Source: an uncultured Clostridia bacterium (GTDB lineage: Bacteria > Bacillota > Clostridia > Christensenellales > Aristaeellaceae). From it: a stretch of DNA of 57,140 nucleotides. Numbering within the stretch: position 1 is the first letter of the stretch; every line of letters starts with the position of its first letter. The notes under the pieces were generated by a model. The model searched no databases. It saw only the letters and a list, made by a program, of their open reading frames with translations, and had not been told where the DNA came from. The translations under genes were made by a program, and so were the position numbers. The DNA lies in contig CAMNEH010000004.1 in assembly GCA_946536315.1 (NCBI GenBank), positions 1-57,140 on the forward strand, given 5' to 3'. Of this stretch, positions 50,035 to 57,140 are shown one piece after another.

Positions 50035-51684
50035 CTACAGGTCGATGTCTTCGGATTTGGTGACCCTGAAAAAGATCAGCAGCGAGGTGATCATGGTCAG
50101 TGTCAGGATGGTGGACAGGGCTGCGGCAGGACCGTAGCCGCCGCGGCTGATCTCCTGGAAGATGGTGACCGTCATGGTCTGGGTGCGGCCTACATAGAGC
50201 ATCAAGGTGGACGACAGCTCGTTCAGGATCGTGATCCAGCTGAGGATCGCGCCGGAAATGACGCCGGGCACCATGACTGGCAGCGTCACGTTGAAGAAGG
50301 TCTGCATGGAGCCGTAGCCCAGGCTGGCGGAGGCCTCGTCGATGCTGGGGCTGATCTGCCGGAGGATGGCCGCGCTGGAACGCACGGTGTAGGGCATCCT
50401 GCGGATCACGTAGGATATAATGATGATGGCGGCGGTGCCGGACAGCACCAGCGGCGGCTGGTTGTAGGTCATCAGCAGCAGCAGGCCGAAGATCGTTCCG
50501 GGGATGACGTAGGGGAACATGATGAATACGTCCAGGATCTTGGAGAAAAAGTTCGTCTTGCGCACCGTCAGGTAGGCGAACAGCGTGCCCAGCACCACCA
50601 CGATGACGATGGCGATGACGCCGAACTCGAACGTGTTCAGGATAGAGCTCAGGGACTTGGTGAACACGTTGATATAGCTCGAAAACCCGTAGCCCTCCGC
50701 CCACATGACGCCCTTGGTGTTGCGGAACGAGATCAGGATGATGTACAGCTGAGGGAGCGTCGCCAGGATCGCGATGAGGTACACGTACGCGTGCGCCAGC
50801 ACATTGGGCAGGCCGTGCAGCTGCTTGGGCCGGATGGGGTTGAGCATGCTCATGGTGTAATTTTTGCGGCTGGTGATCCACTTCTGGATCAGGAACACGA
50901 TGGCCGCGATCACGATCATGATCATGGCGACGGCGGAAGCGAAGTACGCGTTTGCGCCGGTCTCGCTGACCCACTCCTGATAGACGATGACGGGCATGGT
51001 GTTATAGCCCTCGCCCAGCAGGTACGGCGTGCCGTAATCGGCAAACGCGCGCAGGAAGACGATCGTCGCGCCGGCCAGGATGGTGGGCAGCACCAGCGGC
51101 AGGCTGACCCTCAGCACCTTCTGGATGCCGTGATAGCCCAGGCTTTCCGCGGCTTCGCCCAGGGAGGCGTCCACCTTCTTGAGCGCGCCCTTGGTATACA
51201 TGTAGATGTACGGGAAGAGCTTGAGGGTGAATACCAGCAGAATGCCCCCGAAGCCGTAAATGCTGGGGAGCTCGATGCCCAGCCGGTTGAGGAACTGGGT
51301 GATTTCGCCGTTGCGGCCCAGCATCAGGATCCAGGAATAGGCGCCCAGGAAGGGCGGGGACAGCATGGAGATGATCACCAGGATATTGATCAGACGGTTG
51401 CCCCTGATTTTAAAGGTGGTCGTGATATAGGCCAGCGGGACGCCGATCACCATGACCAGCAGGGTGGCCGCGCTGACGACCTTGATGCTGTTGCCCAGTG
51501 CGCGGGTGTAATACTTGCGCGAGAAGAACCTGGCGAAATTGTCGAAGGTGAAGATCGCCTTGCCCGTCTGTACGGAAAAGACCAGCATCCGGATGACCGG
51601 AATGACCAGGAACAGGCCGAAGAAAATCAGCGACAGCAGACCTACGAAAGTCCAGAAGTCAAAGCGGACGCCTTTTTTAAACAT
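50035..51684 (-). CDS. FbpB/AfuB-type ABC permease (fused double domain)
   Basis: 549 residues from the ATG at 51684 (GGAG upstream, 8-nt overlap with the ATPase gene). Two consecutive six-helix permease domains, each with an EAA loop (SLGEAAESLGYHGIQKVLRV and SIDEASASLGYGSMQTFF), as in iron(III), sugar-phosphate (AfuB) and aminoethylphosphonate importers. Partner of the ATPase and binding protein encoded just upstream. Confidence 0.9.
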   Translation of the reverse strand: MFKKGVRFDFWTFVGLLSLIFFGLFLVIPVIRMLVFSVQTGKAIFTFDNFARFFSRKYYTRALGNSIKVVSAATLLVMVIGVPLAYITTTFKIRGNRLINILVIISMLSPPFLGAYSWILMLGRNGEITQFLNRLGIELPSIYGFGGILLVFTLKLFPYIYMYTKGALKKVDASLGEAAESLGYHGIQKVLRVSLPLVLPTILAGATIVFLRAFADYGTPYLLGEGYNTMPVIVYQEWVSETGANAYFASAVAMIMIVIAAIVFLIQKWITSRKNYTMSMLNPIRPKQLHGLPNVLAHAYVYLIAILATLPQLYIILISFRNTKGVMWAEGYGFSSYINVFTKSLSSILNTFEFGVIAIVIVVVLGTLFAYLTVRKTNFFSKILDVFIMFPYVIPGTIFGLLLLMTYNQPPLVLSGTAAIIIISYVIRRMPYTVRSSAAILRQISPSIDEASASLGYGSMQTFFNVTLPVMVPGVISGAILSWITILNELSSTLMLYVGRTQTMTVTIFQEISRGGYGPAAALSTILTLTMITSLLIFFRVTKSEDIDL

Positions 51685-52783
51685 GGCTCTCCACCCCTTC
51701 CAGAAGGGTCGTCTCTTTCTCCTTGTCAAACAGGTTCACGCGGTTGACGTTGACGCCCAGGTAAACGGTCTCGCCGGGCTGATGGATGCGCTCCGCGCTG
51801 CTGGTATCCGCGGTGACCTCCACGTGCGTCCCTGTGCCGCAGTCCACCACATAGTGGATGTATTTGCCCAGGAAGCGCTTGACCTTGACCTCGGCCTTCA
51901 TGCCCTGCGCCTGGTCCGTGAAAATGAATTCCTCCGGGCGGACATAGACCAGGACCTCCTCGCCCTTCTGCAGGGGCTTTACATGCTTCACGCGGATGGG
52001 CAGGCCGGTCTGCATGCGGATGAGGGCAGCGCCCTGCTCCTGCCCTTCCACGACGCCGGTAAAGCGGTTGCTGTGGCCGATGAACTCCGCGACGAAGGTA
52101 TTGTAGGGGCGGGAATAAATGCTCTCCGGCGTTTCGATCTGCTGGATGTCGCCCTTGTTCATGACGGCGATGCGGTCGGAAATCGCCAGCGCCTCCTCCT
52201 GATCGTGGGTGACATACACGGTGGTGATGCCGATCTTTTTCTGCACCTCGCGGATGGCTTCGCGCATCTCGATGCGCAGCTTGGCGTCCAGATTGGAGAG
52301 TGGCTCGTCCATCAGCAGCACCTGCGGCTGCACCACGATGGCGCGCGCCAGGGCCACACGCTGCTGCTGGCCGCCGGACAGCTTGTCCGGGTAGCGATCC
52401 TTGTACTGGGTGATCTGGACGGTCTCCATGATGTCCTCGACCCGGCGTTTGATCTCCTGCTTGTCGAGCTTCTTGTTTTTCAGGCCGTATTCGATGTTCC
52501 GGTAGACCGTCATATTCGGGAATATCGCGTAATTCTGGAACACCATGCCGAAATTGCGCTTGTATACAGGAATCTTGTTGATCACCTGATCGTCGAAGGC
52601 GATGGTGCCGTGCTCCACGGAGTTAAAGCCGGCGATCATGCGCAGGAGGGTCGTTTTGCCGCACCCGGACGGCCCCAGCAGCGTGAACAGCTCACCCGGC
52701 TGCATGTCCGCCGACAGATCCCTGATGACGACATTGTCGTCGTACTTTTTCATGACATTCCTGATATGAATCGCTACTGCCAT
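51677..52783 (-). CDS. FbpC/AfuC-type ABC ATPase
   Basis: 368 residues. Walker A GPSGCGKTT, signature LSGGQQQRV, Walker B VLLMDEP, D-loop SNLDAKLR, and a C-terminal TOBE-like domain (about 240-350). CUT1/FbpC/PotA class. Drives the fused permease. Separated from the binding-protein gene by an intercistronic hairpin. Confidence 0.93.
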   Translation of the reverse strand: MAVAIHIRNVMKKYDDNVVIRDLSADMQPGELFTLLGPSGCGKTTLLRMIAGFNSVEHGTIAFDDQVINKIPVYKRNFGMVFQNYAIFPNMTVYRNIEYGLKNKKLDKQEIKRRVEDIMETVQITQYKDRYPDKLSGGQQQRVALARAIVVQPQVLLMDEPLSNLDAKLRIEMREAIREVQKKIGITTVYVTHDQEEALAISDRIAVMNKGDIQQIETPESIYSRPYNTFVAEFIGHSNRFTGVVEGQEQGAALIRMQTGLPIRVKHVKPLQKGEEVLVYVRPEEFIFTDQAQGMKAEVKVKRFLGKYIHYVVDCGTGTHVEVTADTSSAERIHQPGETVYLGVNVNRVNLFDKEKETTLLEGVESHV

Positions 52784-52810
52784 AATACTTCACCCCAATA
52801 ATGATAGTGT

Positions 52811-52841
52811 GCCTGCCGCCCGCAAGGAACGGACGGCAGGC
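52811..52841 (-). other. Intercistronic hairpin after binding-protein gene
   Basis: GCCTGCCG (52811-52818) with CGGCAGGC (52834-52841). As with the Opp-type operon, it separates the binding protein from the ATPase gene and probably raises the relative amount of binding-protein mRNA. Confidence 0.65.
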
Positions 52842-52866
52842 ATCCCTGTTCAGCTGAAATGTGTGA

Positions 52867-53874
52867 TCAGAACGAGGTCACGACATCCTGGAAGTGGGAC
52901 TTGATTTCGTTGGAATCGACTTCCGGATACGCGATCTGCACGATGTCCTCGGTCTTGACGCGGCCTTCGGTGGTCATGGGCACGTCGCCGCGGATGGGAC
53001 GGGTGTTGACGCCCGCTTCCATCAGGGTCTGGCATTCCTTGGAGACCACGAAGTCGATGAACAGCTTCGCGTTCTTCGGGTTCGCGCCGCCCTTCATCAG
53101 AGCGATATTGGAGGAGCGCAGGGTGATGCCTTCCTTCGCGTACACGGCATAGACGTCGGCGCCGTCCTTCATGTAGGAGATGGTCTTGTCCTCGTTGCAG
53201 ATGCCGACGGGATATTCGCCTTCCACCACGGCCTTGTAAGCGGCGGAGGAGCCGGAGGCGAACTTGCCGTCCAGGTTTTCAACAAAGCGGGTCACATAGT
53301 CCCAGCCGTCTTCCACGTTGCCGGTGGGGGACATCGCAGCCAGCATATTGACCACTGCTTCGAGCGCGGAGCCGGCGCTGGCGGGGTTCGCGAAGGAAAC
53401 CTTGCCCTTGAGGGCCGGATCGCACAGGCTCTCCCAACCGTCGACGGTGACGCCCAGCTTTTCCAGCTGCGTCCTGTTGACGATGATGGAGTTCACGTTG
53501 ATGTAGCAGGGGGTGAAGAGGTCGTCATCGGGCATGAACTCCTTAAAGAGGTTGTCCGCCTCGACACTCCTGTAGGGGACCAGGCAGTCTTCGATGCTGC
53601 GGTAGATGGTGTTGCCGCCGCCCATCATGACATCGCCGTAGGGCGCTTCCTTCTCAGCGCGGATACGGGCAGCCATATCGCCGGTGCCGCCGGAAACGAT
53701 CTCGATCTCGATGTTGGGATACTTTTCCTTGAAGGCGTTGACGATCAGCTCATACTCGGACGCGCCGGCGGAGGTGTACAGCACCAGCTTGTCGGTATCC
53801 GGCTCTTCCGCGAGCGCAGTCACACAGGACATCGCCAGGACAAGCAGCAGCAGGACGCTCAGTAGCTTTTTCAT
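52867..53874 (-). CDS. FbpA/AfuA-type ABC solute-binding protein
   Basis: 335 residues from the ATG at 53874 (AGGAGG upstream). Signal peptide with TALA/EE type-I site; the AMSC stretch is a poor lipobox. Family 1/8-like binding protein: LVLYTSAGASEYELIVNAFKE, YGDVMMGGGNTIY, NPASAGSALEAV. Annotation as iron binding would be routine. However, relatives such as AfuA bind hexose phosphates, and two HAD phosphatase genes plus nagBA share the transcript direction, so a phosphorylated sugar is an attractive alternative. Confidence 0.88.
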   Translation of the reverse strand: MKKLLSVLLLLVLAMSCVTALAEEPDTDKLVLYTSAGASEYELIVNAFKEKYPNIEIEIVSGGTGDMAARIRAEKEAPYGDVMMGGGNTIYRSIEDCLVPYRSVEADNLFKEFMPDDDLFTPCYINVNSIIVNRTQLEKLGVTVDGWESLCDPALKGKVSFANPASAGSALEAVVNMLAAMSPTGNVEDGWDYVTRFVENLDGKFASGSSAAYKAVVEGEYPVGICNEDKTISYMKDGADVYAVYAKEGITLRSSNIALMKGGANPKNAKLFIDFVVSKECQTLMEAGVNTRPIRGDVPMTTEGRVKTEDIVQIAYPEVDSNEIKSHFQDVVTSF

Positions 53875-53954
53875 GGGTTCTCCTCCTATGAATAAGATTG
53901 TTATGGCAAACCCGAATTCCGATCGGGCTTGTTTCGGGATAGGCGCTCCGGCGG

Positions 53955-54830
53955 TCACTTCCAGGGCTCGTGGTCCGGCAGGCAGGCGCTGAAGCGTTCG
54001 ATGTAACCGGCCTCCGCCTGCCCCGCATACCGGTCTGTCAGGAAACGCTCAAGGCCGTCGTCCAGGAATTCTTTCCAGCTGGCCACCTCGTCGCCCGGCC
54101 GGATGGGGTAAAACAGCGCGCCGTTGTCGTGGGCGGCCTCCATATCGCCGGGGGCGTCGCCCATCATCAGCACATGCCCTGGCGCGTACCTGGGCTTGAG
54201 CGCCCGGATGCAGTCCTTTTTGCTGCCGTCCTCCTGGGCGCAGACGTAACGCACATACTGAATCAGGCCGTGCTCGGTCCATTCCCGCCGCAGCGCTTCT
54301 CTGGCGGTGGCGGAGACGATCGCGATATCCGCGGAGGGCGCAAGGCGTCGCAGGCTCTCCGCCACACCGGGGAAGGGCGGGATGCCGTGCACCATCTCCT
54401 TGATGCGGCGGTTGCATTCCAGTGACCATTCCAGCACCCGCTGCATGACCGGATCGCCTTTTTCAGCCTCGGCCCGCACGGCCTCGTTGTTCATGACCGG
54501 CGTCGTTTTCAGCCATTCGCGGTAGCTGTCGATGTTGGGCAGCTCAAAGCCCAGCTGCCTGACCTCCCGGCGCTCCGACAGCCAGTCGAAGACCATTTGC
54601 AGCTCGATGAAGCGCGAGCGCCCGCGATGGATGGAATAGAGGTTGCCGTAGTCCCATACCTGACGCACATACCGGGAAATCGGCTGAAGCCCCCATACCA
54701 GGATGGTCGCGGGACAGAAGCACTCCTGGTGCTTGATGTCCATCACGTCGAAGGCGCAGCCGTCCGAATCGATGCAGACCAGGTATGGCTTGGCCGGCGG
54801 GATATCCGTAAAGGCTCGATCTTCCATCAT
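53955..54830 (-). CDS. HAD-superfamily hydrolase
   Basis: 291 residues. The first HAD motif is DSDGCAFDVMD (nucleophile Asp then +2 Asp), with a large helical cap to about residue 150, motif II IVSATAR and motif IV MMGDAPGDMEAA. Family members are phosphatases or phosphonatase-like enzymes. It overlaps the Cof-type gene by 4 nt and precedes the binding-protein gene by 80 nt, so its substrate may be what the importer brings in. Confidence 0.85.
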   Translation of the reverse strand: MMEDRAFTDIPPAKPYLVCIDSDGCAFDVMDIKHQECFCPATILVWGLQPISRYVRQVWDYGNLYSIHRGRSRFIELQMVFDWLSERREVRQLGFELPNIDSYREWLKTTPVMNNEAVRAEAEKGDPVMQRVLEWSLECNRRIKEMVHGIPPFPGVAESLRRLAPSADIAIVSATAREALRREWTEHGLIQYVRYVCAQEDGSKKDCIRALKPRYAPGHVLMMGDAPGDMEAAHDNGALFYPIRPGDEVASWKEFLDDGLERFLTDRYAGQAEAGYIERFSACLPDHEPWK

Positions 54831-55669
54831 GCTTCACCATTCAGGATAAACTTGTAGACCGCCTCGGCCACGCCGTCCTGGTCGAACGGCGCGGCCACAT
54901 AGTCGGCGACTGCCTTGATGTCATCCGGCGCGTTGCCGACGGCGACGCCGATGCACGCGCGGGAGAGCATGTCCGCGTCCAGGAAGCTGTCGCCCAGGCT
55001 CATGACGCTTTCAAAGCCGTAGCCCAGGTGCGCGAAGAGCGCGTTCATCGCTTCCACGCGGCTCTGGCGCTTCGGGAAGAACTGGATGTCCCTGCCCGCG
55101 CCCGCGCTGATATCGGCGCAGCCGAGCGCTTCGATCCCGCGGATGATGCCCTGCTGGAGATGATCCGGGACGCCGTAGAGGTTGAATTTCTCGGCGCCGA
55201 TCCGGTGGGTGAGGAAGAATTCGGACGGGGTTTTCAGGGGGATCAGGCGGCCGGTCTCCGCGTACCACACATGGTGAGGCGGGACGGCGTACAGCCCCAG
55301 GTCAGCGTAGACCGCGGATTCGGTGAACAGCTTGCCTTCCGCCGCGATCTCCGAATAGGTATGACCGCCCTCGAACAGGCGGCACAGCTCCGCCGTTTCC
55401 TCGGGCGTGAAGGTCGAGGAAAAGATCACCTCACCGGTCTTTCTGTCCAGCACGCGGCCGCCGTTGGAGGTGACCAGATAGCGGATCCGCTTTTCGCAGT
55501 CGATCTGGGGCGGCAACATATCCGCGCTGCGGCCTGTGCAGGGGATGATCTCGATGCCGCGGTCCAGCGCCTTCCACAGCGCGCGCTTGTTTTTGAGGGA
55601 GATGTACACCTGGTCCTTCTGCAGGCTGGTGCCGTCAAAGTCCAGAAGAATCGCGCGGATGTTTTGCAT
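54827..55669 (-). CDS. Cof-type HAD phosphatase
   Basis: 280 residues from the ATG at 55669 (GGAGG 4 nt upstream). Motif I LLDFDGTSL, motif II CTGRSA, type IIB (Cof/YidA) cap, motif III Lys in FFPKRQSR and motif IV SLGDSFLDADML. Cof-type enzymes dephosphorylate sugar phosphates, flavin or nucleotide phosphates. First gene of the operon under the promoter at 55754-55782. Confidence 0.9.
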   Translation of the reverse strand: MQNIRAILLDFDGTSLQKDQVYISLKNKRALWKALDRGIEIIPCTGRSADMLPPQIDCEKRIRYLVTSNGGRVLDRKTGEVIFSSTFTPEETAELCRLFEGGHTYSEIAAEGKLFTESAVYADLGLYAVPPHHVWYAETGRLIPLKTPSEFFLTHRIGAEKFNLYGVPDHLQQGIIRGIEALGCADISAGAGRDIQFFPKRQSRVEAMNALFAHLGYGFESVMSLGDSFLDADMLSRACIGVAVGNAPDDIKAVADYVAAPFDQDGVAEAVYKFILNGEA

Positions 55670-55753
55670 ATAGCCTCCATGATGACTGGAAAATGAGCAA
55701 AATAGTGAAAAAATGTAGAAATTTCGCCGAGTTCTTCTCAGATAGTGCAGTTC

Positions 55754-55782
55754 ATTATAGCATGCTTCATTCTGATTGTCAA
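55754..55782 (-). promoter_or_regulatory. Promoter of the HAD/ABC/nagBA gene run
   Basis: Minus strand TTGACA (55782-55777), 17-nt spacer, TATAAT (55759-55754), a perfect consensus. About 78 nt of leader precede the first ATG. Confidence 0.88.
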
Positions 55783-55797
55783 ACAATCGTTTTGGGC

Positions 55798-57140
55798 TCA
55801 GGCCGACTGCAGGGCGTCGTAGCCTTCCTCGCCCGTGCGGACCCGGACAACGTTTTCCACATCCTGGACGAAGATCTTGCCGTCGCCGATGTGGCCGGTA
55901 TGCAGCACGCGGCGCGCGGTGTCGATTACCAGACGGACCGGTACTTTGCTCACGACGATATCCACCTGCACCTTGGGCAGCAGTGTGACCTCGACCGGGG
56001 TACCGCGGTAGTATTCGGGTTTGCCCTTCTGCTGGCCGTAGCCCATGACGTTGGCGACCGTCATGCCGGTGATGCCGATGCCGTTCATCGCCGCCTTCAG
56101 GGGCTCCAGGCTGGCGGGACGGCAGATGATCTGTACCCGGGTATAGACCGGAGCTTCCGGCGTGGGCGCTGCGGCCGGCGCGGCCGGCGCGGCCGGTGCG
56201 GCCGGTGCGACCGGTGCGGCCGGTGCGACCGGTGCGGACGGCGCGGCTGTGACGACCGGCGAGGCGGGCGCATCCGGCTCGACCACGCTGCCGTCCGGCA
56301 GAATGGCAAAGCCGGCGTACGCGGTCAGCAGGCCATGCTCGGAACGGTCCAGTCCGCTGGCTTCGTCCGCCGCGTCGGCGCGCAGGCCGATGGTCTTTTT
56401 GATCAGGAAGAAGACCAGCGTGATCATGACGGCGGTCCAGGCGATCGTGCTGGCGACGCCCAGTAGCTGTACGCCCAGGAACCGGAACCCGCCGCCGTAG
56501 AATACGCCCTTCATGGTGGACTGCCCGGTGGCGAAAAAGCCGGTCAGCACAGTACCCAGCGCGCCGCAGACGCCGTGCACGGAGATCGCGCCGACGGGGT
56601 CGTCGATCCGGACGATTTTGTCAAAGAATTCCACGGACAGGACGACGGCCAGTCCGCAGACGATACCGATGACCGCGGCGCCGAAGGGACTGACCGCGTC
56701 GCAGCCGGCCGTGATGCCGACCAGACCAGCCAGGGCGGCGTTAAAGGTCATGGATACGTCGGGCTTGCCGTAGCGCAGCCACGTGAAAACCATCGTGACC
56801 AGCGTGGCCAGCGCCGCCGCCAGATTGGTGTTGAAGAAGACCAGACCGGCGGAAGCAATCAGCTCGTCCGAGTCCATGCCGACGGTGGACGCGCCGTTGA
56901 AGCCGAACCAGCAGAACCAGAGGATAAATACCCCCAGCGCCGCGATGGACAGGTTGTGACCGAGAATGGCCCGGGGCTTTCCGTCCTTCCCGTATTTTCC
57001 CAGGCGCGGGCCGAGCATCCTCGCGCCGATCAGCGCGCATACGCCGCCGACCATATGCACGGCTGTGGAGCCCGCGAAGTCATGAAAGCCCATTTCCGCC
57101 AGCCAGCCGCCGCCCCAGATCCAGTGGCCGGAGACCGGGT
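55798..57140 (-). CDS. amt: Ammonium transporter fused to P-II domain (5' end cut)
   Basis: Partial: the frame is open to the window edge, and upstream codons read GHWIWGGGWLAEMGFHDFAG, a hallmark of Amt. The visible part is the Amt channel (MTFNAALAGLVGITAGCD, SVHGVCGALGTVLTGFFATG), an Ala/Pro/Val low-complexity linker (DNA about 56165-56245) and a C-terminal GlnB-type domain of about 110 residues. Its T-loop is YGQQKGKPEYYRGTP with the Tyr at the uridylylation position conserved, and it ends GKIFVQDVENVVRVRTGE. P-II domains bind ATP/ADP and 2-oxoglutarate and gate Amt channels; here the regulator is covalently attached. Confidence 0.93.
   Translation of the reverse strand, partial: PVSGHWIWGGGWLAEMGFHDFAGSTAVHMVGGVCALIGARMLGPRLGKYGKDGKPRAILGHNLSIAALGVFILWFCWFGFNGASTVGMDSDELIASAGLVFFNTNLAAALATLVTMVFTWLRYGKPDVSMTFNAALAGLVGITAGCDAVSPFGAAVIGIVCGLAVVLSVEFFDKIVRIDDPVGAISVHGVCGALGTVLTGFFATGQSTMKGVFYGGGFRFLGVQLLGVASTIAWTAVMITLVFFLIKKTIGLRADAADEASGLDRSEHGLLTAYAGFAILPDGSVVEPDAPASPVVTAAPSAPVAPAAPVAPAAPAAPAAPAAAPTPEAPVYTRVQIICRPASLEPLKAAMNGIGITGMTVANVMGYGQQKGKPEYYRGTPVEVTLLPKVQVDIVVSKVPVRLVIDTARRVLHTGHIGDGKIFVQDVENVVRVRTGEEGYDALQSA
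56165..56245 (-). repeat. 9-nt-period GC-rich repeat coding the Amt/P-II linker
   Basis: Successive variants of GGCCGGCGC/GGCCGGTGC encode Pro-Ala-Ala/Pro-Val-Ala units. Slippage in 9-nt steps would alter linker length without a frameshift. Confidence 0.8.

Overview
The window reads as chromosome of a GC-rich anaerobic Bacillota (Clostridia-type) gut or rumen bacterium. Pointers are strong AAGGAGG ribosome sites, sigma-A type promoters (TTGACA / TATAAT), an oxygen-sensitive anaerobic sulfatase maturase, several BspA-like leucine-rich-repeat secreted proteins, a YhfC-type protease and a glycan-foraging gene set. The exact lineage cannot be fixed from the sequence. All three ABC solute-binding proteins have signal-peptidase-I type leaders without a lipobox, which is unusual for a single-membrane Gram-positive cell. 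No rRNA, tRNA, CRISPR array or complete insertion sequence was seen.

Layout. 1-4.0 kb: small HEPN-type protein and a secreted LRR/Ig-like protein. 4.3-19.0 kb: a probable sulfated, aminosugar-containing glycan locus. It holds two formylglycine sulfatases, the anaerobic sulfatase maturase, a TauE/SafE-type anion exporter, a NagZ-like family-3 glycosidase, a ROK regulator and a five-gene Opp/Dpp-type ABC importer. The ROK promoter and the ABC promoter share an ATTAAGTGA-like site, suggesting one regulon. 19.2-25.9 kb: Rpn-type nuclease, three secreted-protein genes (two LRR) divergent from an XRE regulator, and an orphan gene. 25.9-30 kb: mosaic structured intergenic repeats, then a polar amino-acid ABC transporter whose binding-protein gene is preceded by a cysteine-rich leader peptide and a terminator hairpin, i.e. 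a candidate cysteine attenuator. 30-37.2 kb: Dus, PhzF-like protein, GNAT, GH3 beta-glucosidase, YhfC/MerR pair and a tyrosine-phosphatase-like protein. 37.4-44.0 kb: a giant 2192-residue LRR protein built of nine super-repeats, two of them nearly identical at DNA level. 44.2-48.0 kb: two orphan genes, a cation/proton antiporter, TrmO and a NusG-domain-II protein. 48.0-55.7 kb: a minus-strand run from one strong promoter carrying two HAD phosphatases, an FbpABC/AfuABC-like importer, nagB and nagA. The right edge cuts an ammonium transporter fused to a P-II domain.

Together the genes describe a cell that strips sulfate from amino-sugar glycans, imports the products, cleaves them with a hexosaminidase-like enzyme and feeds N-acetylglucosamine 6-phosphate through NagA/NagB. 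The large LRR proteins probably mediate surface or host/particle contact. The most interesting regulatory elements are the Cys-leader attenuator (28.88-29.10 kb), the shared operator (10.04 and 17.31 kb), the MerR operator (36.44 kb) and the structured repeat leader in front of the amino-acid permeases (26.0-26.76 kb).
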